A stretch of 64,000 nucleotides of DNA from Rubrobacter aplysinae (GCF_001029505.1 NZ_LEKH01000013.1:1-64000); one strand, 5' to 3'; shown: positions 15,376 through 24,212, counted from the stretch's first letter. Made by a program: numbers and translations. The notes: a model not told the origin generated them from the letters alone.

Positions 15376-17268
15376 ATGGCGGACTCTGCGAGCCAAACCA
15401 CGAACGTCCGGGTCCTCGACCCCCGCGTTGCCCAGCAGGTGGCGGCGGACGAGGTCGTTGACCGTCCGGCCTCGGTGGTAAAGGAGCTCGTCGAGAACGC
15501 CCTGGACGCCGGGGCCACGCGGGTAGAGGTGGAGCTCGGCGACGGCGGGACCTCCCACATCCTGGTGCGCGACGACGGCTCCGGCATGAGCGCCGAGGAT
15601 GCCCGCGCCTCCGTGCTGCGCCACGCCACGAGCAAGATCCAGAATCTCGAAGACCTCGAAGCCGTTACCACGCTGGGCTTTCGCGGCGAGGCCCTGCCAT
15701 CCATAGCCAGCGTCTCGGCCTTCCGGCTCACGACCTCCACGGGCGAGGGAACCGCGACGAAGGTCACCGTGGACGGCGGCGGACCGGCGGAGGTAACGGG
15801 GGCGGCACACCCGAAGGGCACCACCGTCCTCGCCGACCGCCTGCTCTACAACGTCCCGGCCCGCCGGGCGTTCCTGAAGGGCACCCGCGCCGAGCGAGCC
15901 GCCATCATAGAGGCCGTTACCCACCTGGCCGTCGCCCATCCGGAGGTGGCGTTCCGGCTTTCGGAGAAGGGCCGGGACTACCTATCCCTCCCGGAGGCCG
16001 GGGAGCTACCCGTGAGGCTGGCCCAGATCCACGGCGTCGCAAAGGCCCGGGCCATGCGCGAGGTCCACTACGAGTCCGGGGCCTTCGAGGTGACCGGCTA
16101 CGCGGCCCTGCCCTCCGTAACAGAGGGCAGCCGCTCGGCCCAGACGGTCGCGGTGAACGGCCGCTGGGTGCGCGGCGAGAGCCTGCAGCGCGGCCTGGAC
16201 GACGCCTACCGGGCGACGGTGCCCGGCGGACGCTACCCGCCGGTGGCGATCCAGGTCACGGTGGACCCCCGCCGGGTGGACGTGAACGTCCACCCCACCA
16301 AGCAGGTGGTCCGCTTCTCCGAAGAGCGTGCCGCCCGGGACGCGGTGGCCGCCGCCGTCCGCGACGCCATAGAGTGGCACCCGGCCGCGCCGGCCACCAC
16401 GCCGAGCCACCCCGAGCCCCGCTTCCAGCAGGACCGTATCGGGCCCCCGGAGGGTAAAGCGCCCCGCGTCGCGGAGCGCGGAGCAGATTACGGCGCCCAG
16501 ACCCAGCCGGCAGAGCGCCCGCAGCGGGACCTTGCGGCTTTCCGAGAGAGGATCTCGGACGCCTCCACCCCGCTTTCGGAGCTTTCACGCTCTTCGGAGC
16601 CCGGGGCGCGAGAGCCGGAGGCCGGACACGCCGGCGGGCTGCCCGAGCGGGGCGCGTTGCCGCCGCTCGAAGGGTCGCGCGTGATCGGCCAGCTCGCCGC
16701 AGGCTACATCCTGCTCGAAGAGCCCGCGGCCCTGTGGATCGTGGACCAGCACGTGGCCCACGAACGCGTCCTGCTCGACCGCCTGAACGACGCCGGCAGC
16801 CGGGAAGCCCCGGACCCGGCGGACCCAGACTCGACAGGCCCGGCGACGATGCAGGGGCTCCTGATGCCACACGTCGTCGAGCTCTCGCCCGCCGAGGCGG
16901 AACTGGCCGTGGATCACCTCGAAGAGCTGGCCGTCTACGGCTTCGAGGCCGAGCCATTCGGCCCCCGCTCTTACCGCGTTACCGCGATAATCTCCACCCT
17001 GGCCGACGCCGACGTGTCCCACGCCTTCAAGGACGCGCTCGCAGCCGTCTCCGGCACCGGCTCCGGACGCCACCGCGAGGACCGCATCCTCGCCACCATC
17101 GCCTGCCACTCCGCCGTCAAGATGGGCGACCGGCTCTCACAGGAGGAGATGCAGCGGCTCATCCAGGACTGGCTCACCACCCGCCTCCCGGCTACCTGTC
17201 CCCACGGGCGCTCCATCTGCTACCGCACGGATCTCTCAGAGATCGCCCGCAAGCTCGATCGCCACTAG
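15376..17268 (+). CDS. mutL: DNA mismatch repair protein MutL
   Basis: A 630-residue MutL. The N-terminal GHKL ATPase has VKELVENALDAGA, DDGSGM and LGFRGEALPSIASV. The C-terminal dimerisation/endonuclease domain has DQHVAHERV, ACHSAVKMGD and CPHGRS, the pattern of endonuclease-type MutL in bacteria lacking MutH. In the canonical motif DQHA-x2-E-x4-E the last acid is Asp here. A poorly conserved, Pro/Glu-rich linker (about 335-440) joins the halves. No mutS lies adjacent. Most actinobacteria lack MutS/MutL and use NucS, so its presence supports a deep-branching lineage. Confidence 0.95.
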   Translation: MADSASQTTNVRVLDPRVAQQVAADEVVDRPASVVKELVENALDAGATRVEVELGDGGTSHILVRDDGSGMSAEDARASVLRHATSKIQNLEDLEAVTTLGFRGEALPSIASVSAFRLTTSTGEGTATKVTVDGGGPAEVTGAAHPKGTTVLADRLLYNVPARRAFLKGTRAERAAIIEAVTHLAVAHPEVAFRLSEKGRDYLSLPEAGELPVRLAQIHGVAKARAMREVHYESGAFEVTGYAALPSVTEGSRSAQTVAVNGRWVRGESLQRGLDDAYRATVPGGRYPPVAIQVTVDPRRVDVNVHPTKQVVRFSEERAARDAVAAAVRDAIEWHPAAPATTPSHPEPRFQQDRIGPPEGKAPRVAERGADYGAQTQPAERPQRDLAAFRERISDASTPLSELSRSSEPGAREPEAGHAGGLPERGALPPLEGSRVIGQLAAGYILLEEPAALWIVDQHVAHERVLLDRLNDAGSREAPDPADPDSTGPATMQGLLMPHVVELSPAEAELAVDHLEELAVYGFEAEPFGPRSYRVTAIISTLADADVSHAFKDALAAVSGTGSGRHREDRILATIACHSAVKMGDRLSQEEMQRLIQDWLTTRLPATCPHGRSICYRTDLSEIARKLDRH

Positions 17269-17317
17269 TCCACTGCGGGCGAGAAGGCGCCGGGCCCGGT
17301 GCCCGGATGGGACACGA

Positions 17318-17356
17318 AAGAGCGCGAGCCCGGCGTAGTGCCGACCCCGCGCTCTT
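17318..17356 (+). terminator. Hairpin after mutL
   Basis: AAGAGCGCG (17318-17326) pairs with CGCGCTCTT (17348-17356) around a 21-nt loop that can itself fold. It lies between the convergent mutL and RlpA-like genes and lacks a strong T-tract. Confidence 0.45.
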
Positions 17357-17398
17357 CTGGGCGGCCCACTTTATGCGGGCCTCGCCATGATGGATCTA

Positions 17399-18103
17399 CT
17401 AGATAAGGCCGGCCGCGGCGTTTGCCCGCTGCTGGGCGATCTCCATGGCCTGCTGATAGGCGGCCTGGTAGCCCTCGGGGCCAACCGGGACCACGACGTT
17501 CGAGATGAAGACGCCCGGGCTCTGCTCGAAGACGTTCACGTTGGTGGCCTCGGTGCTCTGCTCCACCTCTTGGCTCAGGTTCTGGACGTCGGAAGCCTGC
17601 GGCTGGGCGGCCTGCTGAGGCTCGGCGGCCTGCTGCGGCGCGGCCTCTTCCTGGGCCGGCTCCGGTGCGGGAGCGGGCTCCGGCGTCGGCTCCGGTGCGG
17701 GCTCGCTGGTCCCACCACCCTGGCCGAGGACGGTCGCGTCCACGGTGCCAACGCCGACGGCCTTCAGGCCGATGGCATCCGCCGCGGCGGAGGAAAGATC
17801 ATACTCCGCACCGTTGGCGTACGGACCACGGTCGTTGATGGTGACGGTCGTGCAGCCGTTGAAGCAGACCTCGACCTGCGTGCCAAACGGCAGAGACTTG
17901 TGGGCGGCGGTCAGGGCGCCCGGGTTGAACGGCTCACCACTCGCGGTCGGGTTACCGGCGAAACCGGGACCATACCAACTCGCGGTGGTCGGCGCGGCCT
18001 CGGCTTTACCGGAAGAAACAACGGCGATGGCCAGCGCAATAAACAGCGCACCCACCATATACAACGCCTTCTTGGCGCGCACTCCTACTACTACGTTCGA
18101 CAT
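17399..18103 (-). CDS. Secreted RlpA-like double-psi beta-barrel protein
   Basis: A 234-residue exported protein: N-terminal signal peptide (basic AKK, hydrophobic core, cleavage near KAEAAP). An RlpA-like domain (TASWYGPGFAGNPTASGEPF, then LPFGTQVEV and INDRGPYANG) carries the conserved Asp of the lytic-transglycosylase-like fold. A long Pro/Glu/Ala/Gln-rich C-terminal segment follows. Probably a cell-wall hydrolase or related to actinobacterial resuscitation factors. The ATG at 18103 has GGAGGGG upstream. It has an unusually long, A+T-rich 5' region shared with the divergent glutamate-cysteine ligase gene. Confidence 0.8.
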   Translation of the reverse strand: MSNVVVGVRAKKALYMVGALFIALAIAVVSSGKAEAAPTTASWYGPGFAGNPTASGEPFNPGALTAAHKSLPFGTQVEVCFNGCTTVTINDRGPYANGAEYDLSSAAADAIGLKAVGVGTVDATVLGQGGGTSEPAPEPTPEPAPAPEPAQEEAAPQQAAEPQQAAQPQASDVQNLSQEVEQSTEATNVNVFEQSPGVFISNVVVPVGPEGYQAAYQQAMEIAQQRANAAAGLI

Positions 18104-18715
18104 AAGCCCCCCTCCAGAAGCGGCTAACAATTAACAACGGGCAGAAAGTAACAGCACGCCACTGACTTTGCAATCCGATATTACGAAAATTTTACGATTT
18201 TGTTGAGATTTCTTTAAGATCAGGCCCTGAACCGCCCCCGAAAGGGTCTTCTAGGACCGTCCAGAAGTCAGGAGGCGACGAGCAGCTAACCATATGTAGC
18301 ATACATTCCTCTAGCATTCATACTACATTCCGTGCCGCCCGACGGCGATCTTACAAGCCGACCCGGCATCTTGCGAGGTATTACAAGGTTGTGGCCCAGG
18401 GGAGCCTGCAACCTCTCTTTTGCGCCGGATTTTCGTGTGTCCCGGTACAATCTCCCGAGTGTAAGAGCCTGGGAGAGCCAATTGCAACGCCGCCGGGGCC
18501 TGTTCTGGCTCTAAAGTGTAACAACGGGTAAGATACCGGTCTGCATGTGTAGCACGGTTTACGAGAGCGGCGCTCCAGTGTCCCCTGTATCGCCCCGCGT
18601 GCAGACGCGGGGGTGCTCTTCCGGAGATTGGGATGATCCTGCACCGGGGATACAGGCGCTTGGAAGTTTGGAGTATTCTTGATGTTTCCGGGCGTAAACC
18701 GGGAGGGAGGGTGCC
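18104..18715. other. 612-bp intergenic region, no gene found
   Basis: Divergent spacer between the RlpA-like gene (-) and the glutamate-cysteine ligase gene (+). The part near 18170-18225 is strikingly A+T-rich for this genome. TACAAT (18446-18451, +) and several short inverted repeats occur, for example AGAGCCA (18473-18479) and TGGCTCT (18506-18512). I could fold no known riboswitch or RNA with confidence. It is long enough to hold regulatory RNA for either flank. Confidence 0.5.
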
Positions 18716-19849
18716 GTGCCGATACAGTTTAGGGGCGACTGGGAGAGCCGGGGCTACAGCCTGGGCGTCGAGGAGGAGCTGTGCCTCGTGGACGCCACGA
18801 GCGGCGAGCTGGTGCCCCGGATAGAAGAGGTGATGTCGCGGCTACCCGGGGAGCTTTCGGAAGCCGTCTCCTACGAGCTCTTCCAGTCGGTGCTGGAGAC
18901 CAAGACCCCGGCCTGCGCCACGGTCGCGGAGACCGAGCGGCATCTCAGGAGCCTCAGGAACCGGGTGGGGTCGTGGACGGCGGCCTGCGGGGCCTCACTG
19001 GCCGCCGTCGGCACCCATCCCTTCTCCCGGTACGCGGAGCAGAAGATCACGGCCCAGGAACGTTACGAGTACGTTATCGAGACGCTGCGGTGGGTGGCAG
19101 AGCGGGAGGTGATCTTCGGCCAGCACGTACACGTCGCCGTGCCCGGTCCCGAGGAGGCCATACTCGCCCACAACCGGCTCTCGGAGCAGGCCCCGCTACT
19201 CCTGGCGCTCTCGGCAAACTCGCCGTTCTGGCAGGGGATGGACACGGGCTTCGAGTCCTCGCGGGTCAAGATCTTCGAGACCTTCCCCCGGGCGGGGCTG
19301 CCGCCGGCCTTCGGCTCCTATGAGGAGTTCGAAGGATACGTGGACCTCATGGTAGAGGCCGGGGCGATGGACGACTACACGTTCTGCTGGTGGGACATCC
19401 GGCCCCACCCGAAGATGGGGACCATAGAGCTGCGGATACTGGACGCCCAGACCAGCCTGACCGCCGCCAGCGCCCTGACCGCCCTTACCCAGTGCATGGT
19501 CGCCCGGGCGCTCGCCGAAGAAGGTCCCCTGGTCCCTTACGACCGCGAGCTCGCCCAAGAGAACAAGTGGCGTGCCTCCCGCCACGGCCTCGACGCCAGC
19601 TTCTTCGACGACAGGCGCCGGGAGAACGTCCCGGCCCGCGAGATGGCCCGGAACCTGGTCGAGGAGCTGCGCCCGGTCTCCCAGGACCTCGGCTGCGAGA
19701 ACGAGCTGGGAGACGTGCTGGAGATAGTCGAAGGCGGCACCGGCAGCCAGCTGCAGCGCCAGGTCTACGGGCGGAGTGGGGAGCTCCTAGACGTGGTCGC
19801 CTACCTCATAGAGGGCACGCGCCCCGCCCTGGCCGGAGAGCCCGGCTAG
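18716..19849 (+). CDS. Carboxylate-amine ligase of the glutamate-cysteine ligase 2 (YbdK) family
   Basis: A 377-residue member of the GCS2 family, which joins glutamate (or another carboxylate) to an amine with ATP, often cysteine. It begins with YSLGVEEELCLVD, the family signature for the metal-binding glutamates. It contains FGQHVHVAVPG, SANSPFWQG and WWDIRPHPKMGTIELR. GTG start at 18716 with GGGAGGGAGG upstream. It could supply gamma-glutamylcysteine for a thiol or ergothioneine-like pathway; no pathway partner is adjacent, so the product is uncertain. It ends with a 4-bp overlap with the convergent acetyltransferase. Confidence 0.85.
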   Translation: MPIQFRGDWESRGYSLGVEEELCLVDATSGELVPRIEEVMSRLPGELSEAVSYELFQSVLETKTPACATVAETERHLRSLRNRVGSWTAACGASLAAVGTHPFSRYAEQKITAQERYEYVIETLRWVAEREVIFGQHVHVAVPGPEEAILAHNRLSEQAPLLLALSANSPFWQGMDTGFESSRVKIFETFPRAGLPPAFGSYEEFEGYVDLMVEAGAMDDYTFCWWDIRPHPKMGTIELRILDAQTSLTAASALTALTQCMVARALAEEGPLVPYDRELAQENKWRASRHGLDASFFDDRRRENVPAREMARNLVEELRPVSQDLGCENELGDVLEIVEGGTGSQLQRQVYGRSGELLDVVAYLIEGTRPALAGEPG

Positions 19850-20379
19850 ACCTCCATATATTCCCAGTCCTCATAATCTATGGCGTACCACACCATGTCG
19901 TGGCCCCTGAAGCGGACCTCGCCCTGCAAACAGAGCCCAGACTTCTCCATGATCCGCCTGGAAGCCAGATTCTCCGGCTTTACGATACCGATTATCCGCT
20001 CTAGTCCTACCTCTCTGAAACCGTAACGGTAGGCCGCCGCCGCTCCCTCGGTCGCGAGCCCCCGACTCCAGTAAGCAGGGTCCAGCAGCCACCCAACCTC
20101 CGTCTTGTACTTCCCCTCGGGAAAGTCTTCGTAGTAGTTCAGGCCGATCCTGCCGATAAGCCCGCCGGTGGCCCTGTGCTCAACCGCCCACGGCCCGAAT
20201 CCCCACTCCTCCCACCGGCGCGTGAAGCTCGCGATCTGCCCCGCGCTCTGCTCGCGAGTCAGTGGGCCGCCGTTACCGCCCAGCAGATACCGCATGGCCT
20301 CGGGATCGGCGCAGATACGGGCGTAAGGCTCAAGGTCCTCTTCCCGCCAGGGCCGCAGCCGGAGGCGAGGGGTCTCTAT
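19846..20379 (-). CDS. GNAT acetyltransferase (RimJ-like), apparent ATA start
   Basis: A RimJ/RimL-type N-acetyltransferase: GWLLDPAYWSRGLATEGAAA holds the acetyl-CoA loop, then KPENLASRRIMEKSG. The first conserved strand, ETPRLRLRPWREEDLEPY, lies upstream of the first ATG (20295), so the true protein is longer, about 177 residues. The first codon before that strand is ATA (20377-20379), 12 nt after GAGGAGG at the end of the preceding Lrp-like gene. No ATG, GTG or TTG exists there. If the ATG at 20295 is used instead, the fold would lack its first strand. Substrate unknown. Confidence 0.75.
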   Translation of the reverse strand: METPRLRLRPWREEDLEPYARICADPEAMRYLLGGNGGPLTREQSAGQIASFTRRWEEWGFGPWAVEHRATGGLIGRIGLNYYEDFPEGKYKTEVGWLLDPAYWSRGLATEGAAAAYRYGFREVGLERIIGIVKPENLASRRIMEKSGLCLQGEVRFRGHDMVWYAIDYEDWEYMEV

Positions 20380-20386
20380 GGCGCGG

Positions 20387-20671
20387 CTATTCCTCCTCGA
20401 AGCCGAGCGACCACACCCGGTCGAGGTCGTAGTTGGAGTAACAGCGGAAGGCGACCATCGTCTCGGTACGGGAGACGCCGGGGACTTGGGCGAGCCTCTC
20501 GGGGACCACGTCGGCCAGCCGTTCGAAGTCCGTGAGCCGGACCATCGCCACCAGGTCGTGCGGCCCGGTCACAGAGTAGACCTCCGTTACACCCTCGACC
20601 TCCAGCATCGCCTGAGCGGTCTCCTGGACCCGCTCGGACTCGGTCGTTATCAGGACCACCGCCGTGACCAA
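20387..20671 (-). CDS. Lrp/AsnC ligand-binding (RAM) domain protein
   Basis: A 94-residue protein made only of the RAM effector domain of Lrp/AsnC regulators: VTGPHDLVAMVRL is the typical ligand-loop strand, followed by LAQVPGVSRTETMVAF. There is no DNA-binding helix-turn-helix. Stand-alone RAM proteins bind amino acids and modulate partner regulators. The TTG at 20671 follows GGGAGG at 9 nt. Its last codons provide the ribosome site for the acetyltransferase gene, so the two are probably co-translated. Confidence 0.85.
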   Translation of the reverse strand: MVTAVVLITTESERVQETAQAMLEVEGVTEVYSVTGPHDLVAMVRLTDFERLADVVPERLAQVPGVSRTETMVAFRCYSNYDLDRVWSLGFEEE

Positions 20672-20713
20672 CCGTGCATCCTCCCGCTATCTTCCGTTAA
20701 TCTCCCCGCGTCG

Positions 20714-20797
20714 TGGGCGAGGGGGGACTCGAACCCCCATGTCCTCTCGGACACTAGACCCTGAACCTAGCGCGTCTACCAATTCCGCCACTCGCCC
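20714..20797 (-). tRNA. tRNA-Leu (CAG anticodon)
   Basis: An 84-nt class II tRNA on the minus strand: acceptor GGGCGAG pairing with CTCGCCC, D-arm with TGGTAGACGCG, anticodon loop TTCAGGG (anticodon CAG, reading CUG), a long variable arm, and the T-arm GGGGGTTCGAGTCCCCC. The discriminator is A, as expected for leucine. CCA is not encoded. Confidence 0.95.
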
Positions 20798-20921
20798 GTG
20801 GCCCCGCGGATTGTACCAAGCCGGCCGAGGGATAACTAGCTCGTGGCGGGCCTCGGCAGCAGACCTCTGGTAACAAACGGGTAACAAAGTAACCATTTGC
20901 CGGAGATCGCCCGTAAAAGCC

Positions 20922-20927
20922 TATAAA
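20922..20927 (+). promoter_or_regulatory. -10 element (TATAAA) of the kinase/FHA operon
   Basis: TATAAA abuts an in-frame ATG at 20928 and lies 9 nt before an in-frame GTG at 20937. The 6-10 nt rule seen at other genes here points to GTG 20937 as the true leaderless start. Confidence 0.55.
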
Positions 20928-20936
20928 ATGCCATTC

Positions 20937-22634
20937 GTGGCCGAGACACGATACATCGAGGGCCAGGGCAGTTACGAGCTTCTGGAGATGATCGGGCGCG
21001 GCGGCTTCGCCAACGTGTGGCTCGCCCGCTCGCTGGGGCTCCCCGGAGGCTCTCCGGGCGGCGAGGACGTCGCGATCAAGATCATACCCGTCGGCAGCAT
21101 GAAGGAGCGTTCGCGGGCGCTGCGGGAGGGCCAGATCGCGGAGGGCCTCAAGCACCCCAACATCGTCGAGCCGCTGGAAGTGATCGCCGCGGACTACGAG
21201 GTCTGCATAATCACGGAGTTCGTGGATGGGCTGCCGCTGGACGTGGCGGCCCGCAGCTACAGCCCGGAAGAGGTGGTGGACGCGCTGGCCCAGATCCTGG
21301 AGGCGCTCGACTACGCCCACGGCAAGGGGATAATCCACCGCGACATAAAGCCCCAGAACGCCCTGGTGGACGCCCACGGGCGGGTTAAGATCACGGACTT
21401 CGGCATCGCCTACCGGGCCGGGGACACGCGCCTGACCCAGATCGGCTACGCGGTCGGCACCCCGGGCTACATCGCCCCGGAGCTCGTGGAGGGCGGCGAG
21501 CCCACGGCGCTCTCGGACATCTACGCCGTCGGGGCGACCGCCCGGTCCATGCTCGCCCACCAGCCGGACGAGCCGCCGCCGGATATCCAGGAGTTCGTGA
21601 ACCGCGCAACCTCCCCGAACCCGGCGCACCGTCCGCAGAGCGCCGAGGAGGCCCTGCGGCTGCTCACCGGCCAAAGTTTTACGAGATGGCCTCTCATGTC
21701 TCCGGAGAGCGGGAAGAGGGGGCTGCTCCGCAAGTTCCGCAGACCTCACAAACCCCGCAACCTCCGCAAAGCGCGCGAGGATGTCTTCACGGACTACGAC
21801 ACGGGAGAGCTGGAGCCCTATGAGGGTTACGAGCCTTACGGGCCGGACTGGCAGGTCCCCAAGCACTACGCGGAGTATGTATCACGCGGGATAAACGGCG
21901 TCGTGGCGGGGTGGCTCGGGTACCTCGGCGGCGAGGCGCTCCTGAGCGGCGGCGGGGCCCTCGTGGTCGCCGCGGGCTTCGGGCTCGCCGGGTATTTCCT
22001 ACCCAGGCTCGGGGCGCTCGGCGTGATCGTGGCCCTGGCGGTCGCGCTTGCGCGGAGCGGGGCGGGCTTTGGTTTCGCCGCGCTGGTGCCGGCAATCGGG
22101 GTGATATGGATAGTCTTTGTCCAGGGGAGCATGCGGAGGCTGCCTCTGGGGCCGGTGCTGGCGATTCCGCTGGCTGCGGTCGGGCTCGGCGCCGGGCTGC
22201 CGTTGCTGCTCGGGGGTTTGATGCGGCCGCTGGGCGCGGCGGTTTCGGCGGCGGCCGGGGCGGCGACGCTGGCGGGCTACAGCCTGACCAGGGGCGCGGG
22301 CAGGCTGGATTACATAGGGATCAGCCTCGGGAAACTTCCGCAGGGGCTTGGCGCGACGCAGCTCGCGGGGCGCACGGAGTTTCTGCTGCTGCAGTACCCC
22401 GGTCTGTGGCTGCAGGCGGCGCTGTGGGCGGTAATGGCCGCGCTCGTCTCCGCGGGCGAGAGGCTCGGGCAGTGGCTCGTCGGGGTGATCCTGGCCGTGG
22501 CCACCGGAGCCGTGGGCTATGCGGCCTTCGTCTCGGCCTCCCCGGAATCGCTGACGAGGGCTATGGCTTCCATGGGGTTCGCGGCTATAATATATTCCGT
22601 AGTAAGGTACTTCGGGTCCGAGTCGAGAGGGTAG
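20937..22634 (+). CDS. Membrane serine/threonine protein kinase (PknA-like)
   Basis: A 565-residue kinase. The Hanks-type domain fills the first half: glycine loop IGRGGFANV, catalytic lysine in VAIKII (residue 48), HRDIKPQN (Asp-136), DFGIAYR (154-160) and the GTPGYIAPE activation segment. The second half is a bundle of hydrophobic helices (about 320-560) with no PASTA or other extracellular domain. It is the first gene of kinase-fhaA-fhaB-pstP-ftsW. GTG 20937 is favoured over ATG 20928 because a -10 box abuts the latter. It likely phosphorylates FHA partners in cell-wall control. Confidence 0.85.
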   Translation: MAETRYIEGQGSYELLEMIGRGGFANVWLARSLGLPGGSPGGEDVAIKIIPVGSMKERSRALREGQIAEGLKHPNIVEPLEVIAADYEVCIITEFVDGLPLDVAARSYSPEEVVDALAQILEALDYAHGKGIIHRDIKPQNALVDAHGRVKITDFGIAYRAGDTRLTQIGYAVGTPGYIAPELVEGGEPTALSDIYAVGATARSMLAHQPDEPPPDIQEFVNRATSPNPAHRPQSAEEALRLLTGQSFTRWPLMSPESGKRGLLRKFRRPHKPRNLRKAREDVFTDYDTGELEPYEGYEPYGPDWQVPKHYAEYVSRGINGVVAGWLGYLGGEALLSGGGALVVAAGFGLAGYFLPRLGALGVIVALAVALARSGAGFGFAALVPAIGVIWIVFVQGSMRRLPLGPVLAIPLAAVGLGAGLPLLLGGLMRPLGAAVSAAAGAATLAGYSLTRGAGRLDYIGISLGKLPQGLGATQLAGRTEFLLLQYPGLWLQAALWAVMAALVSAGERLGQWLVGVILAVATGAVGYAAFVSASPESLTRAMASMGFAAIIYSVVRYFGSESRG

Positions 22635-22640
22635 CGCTCT

Positions 22641-23666
22641 TTGGGGTTCTTCAAACAGATAGAGAAGGGCATGGAGTCCATGGTCGAGGGCGTCTTCGGC
22701 CGGGCCTTCCGCCGTCAGGTCCACCCCGTCGAGATAGCCAAGGGCCTCACCAAGCAGATGGACGAGGGGCGCATGATCAGCGTCTCCCGCACCTACGCGC
22801 CGAACGACTTTACCATCCACCTCTCGTACGAGGACCACGAGTCCATGCAGGCCTACGAACGCTCGTTGCGGGAAGAGCTGATCCAGTACGCCTCTACCCA
22901 CGCCGAAAGCAAGAGCTACCACCTGATGACGCCCCCTAAAGTCCGCTTCGAGTCCGAGGAGACGCTCAAGTTCGGCGAGTTCGGCGTCACCGCGAAGCTG
23001 ACGGGCGGCGAAGGCCCGCGCGACCGGGGAGCCCCCTCGGATACCTCGGGCCAGACGCGCATCTTCCGCACCGAAGCACCAGAAGAACCGGAGCCGGAAG
23101 GATCAGAGGAGCCCGAAGAGCCGGAGAAGCGGGCGGATCAGAGAGAGACCGAGTACGCCTCGGGTGCAGCCGGGGGGACCGCCTCTATCTCGGCGGAGCA
23201 GGCCCGCAGGGAGGGTCTTGCACGGGAGACGGTCACGGTCTCCACCGGGGACGAGACCTACACCCTGGAGGGCAGCGGGCCGTGGACCGTGGGCCGGGCC
23301 GAGGACAACGACATCGTCGTCCGGGACCCGAACGTCTCGCGCCGGCACGCCCGGCTGGAGCGCCAGGAGAACGGCTTCGCGGTCGAGGACCTCGGCTCCA
23401 CCAACGGCACCCTGCTGGACGGAGCCCCGATAGGCCGCGAGCGGATAGACGACGGGGATGAGATCACCTTCGGCCACACCGCCACCACGTTCAACGTGCG
23501 CCGGAGCCAGCCCAGGGGCCGGGAGGCGGCTCATCCCGGCGGAGCCGGCGGCTCTGGTAGCTCCTCCGGGCCGGGTGGCATAACCTCGCGCTGGGACCGC
23601 GGTTCCTCGGGCTCATCAGGTTCCTCGGAGGCCTCCCGGGGACGCCGGGGGGCAGGAGGGGCCTAG
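22641..23666 (+). CDS. fhaA: FhaA-type protein (DUF3662 plus FHA domain)
   Basis: A 341-residue cytoplasmic protein. Residues 1-115 match the DUF3662 domain of mycobacterial FhaA (FFKQIEKGMESMVEG, then GRAFRRQVHPVEIAKGL). A Glu/Pro-rich linker follows. An FHA phosphothreonine-binding domain (about 200-285) has GRAEDNDIVVRDPNVSRRHARL and LGSTNGTLLDG. The tail is Ser/Gly-rich. FhaA binds phosphorylated partners such as MurJ or kinases in mycobacteria. TTG start at 22641 with GAGAGGG 8 nt upstream, 6 bp after the kinase stop. Confidence 0.9.
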   Translation: MGFFKQIEKGMESMVEGVFGRAFRRQVHPVEIAKGLTKQMDEGRMISVSRTYAPNDFTIHLSYEDHESMQAYERSLREELIQYASTHAESKSYHLMTPPKVRFESEETLKFGEFGVTAKLTGGEGPRDRGAPSDTSGQTRIFRTEAPEEPEPEGSEEPEEPEKRADQRETEYASGAAGGTASISAEQARREGLARETVTVSTGDETYTLEGSGPWTVGRAEDNDIVVRDPNVSRRHARLERQENGFAVEDLGSTNGTLLDGAPIGRERIDDGDEITFGHTATTFNVRRSQPRGREAAHPGGAGGSGSSSGPGGITSRWDRGSSGSSGSSEASRGRRGAGGA

Positions 23667-23670
23667 ACCC

Positions 23671-24201
23671 GTGGACATCCAGGTACCCCTGCTGGCCGCA
23701 AAGGCCCTGCTCCTGCTGCTTTTGTTCGCCTTCGTCTACGCCGTGGTGCGGCGGGGGGTCGGGGATCTCAAGAAGGTCTCCGAGGAGGATCTCCGCTCAC
23801 CGGGCTCGGCGCGCTCCGTGGCCGCGCGCCGCAACGGCGGCAATGGTGGTAGCGGCGGTAATGGAGGCTACGGGGGCAACGGCAGGGCCCCCTCGAACGG
23901 TCCGGAGACCAGGCTGGTGGTAGAGAAATCCGAGGTGCTGGAGCCCAGGACCCGGTTCCACATAAAGGGCGGGATAACGGTCATAGGGCGCTCACCGGGC
24001 TCGGACATCGTCTTGAAGAGCGACGATTTCGCGTCGAGCAGTCACGCCAGGCTTACCCGACACGCCGGCCTTCTGTACGTGGAAGACGCGTACTCGACCA
24101 ACGGCACCTACGTCAACGACGAGAAGATAGTCGGGGCCACGCCGCTACACCAGGGGGATGAGATCACCGTCGGCTCGACCACCTTCAGGTACGCGGAGTA
24201 G
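23671..24201 (+). CDS. fhaB: FhaB-type FHA-domain membrane-anchored protein
   Basis: A 176-residue protein with an N-terminal membrane helix (LLAAKALLLLLLFAFVYAVV), a Gly/Asn-rich linker (NGGNGGSGGNGGYGGN), and a C-terminal FHA domain with IGRSPGSDIVLKSDDFASSSHARL and YSTNGTYVND. In actinobacteria FhaB (FipA) recruits kinase-phosphorylated partners at the division site. GTG start five bases after the fhaA stop; the next gene, PP2C, starts 12 bp later. Confidence 0.9.
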   Translation: MDIQVPLLAAKALLLLLLFAFVYAVVRRGVGDLKKVSEEDLRSPGSARSVAARRNGGNGGSGGNGGYGGNGRAPSNGPETRLVVEKSEVLEPRTRFHIKGGITVIGRSPGSDIVLKSDDFASSSHARLTRHAGLLYVEDAYSTNGTYVNDEKIVGATPLHQGDEITVGSTTFRYAE

Positions 24202-24212
24202 GCTTCCCTCTA

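Noticed and set aside
18220-18300. Possible c-di-AMP (ydaO-type) riboswitch upstream of the RlpA-like gene
   Set aside because: A CAGCTAACC-like string is on the plus strand, the wrong orientation for that gene, and the other conserved blocks could not be found.
18332-18514. 60-codon plus-strand frame in the 18-kb spacer
   Set aside because: No ribosome site, biased composition or similarity; treated as non-coding.
20928-20936. ATG 20928 as the kinase start
   Set aside because: A TATAAA -10 hexamer abuts it, placing transcription start downstream; GTG at 20937 fits the leaderless pattern.
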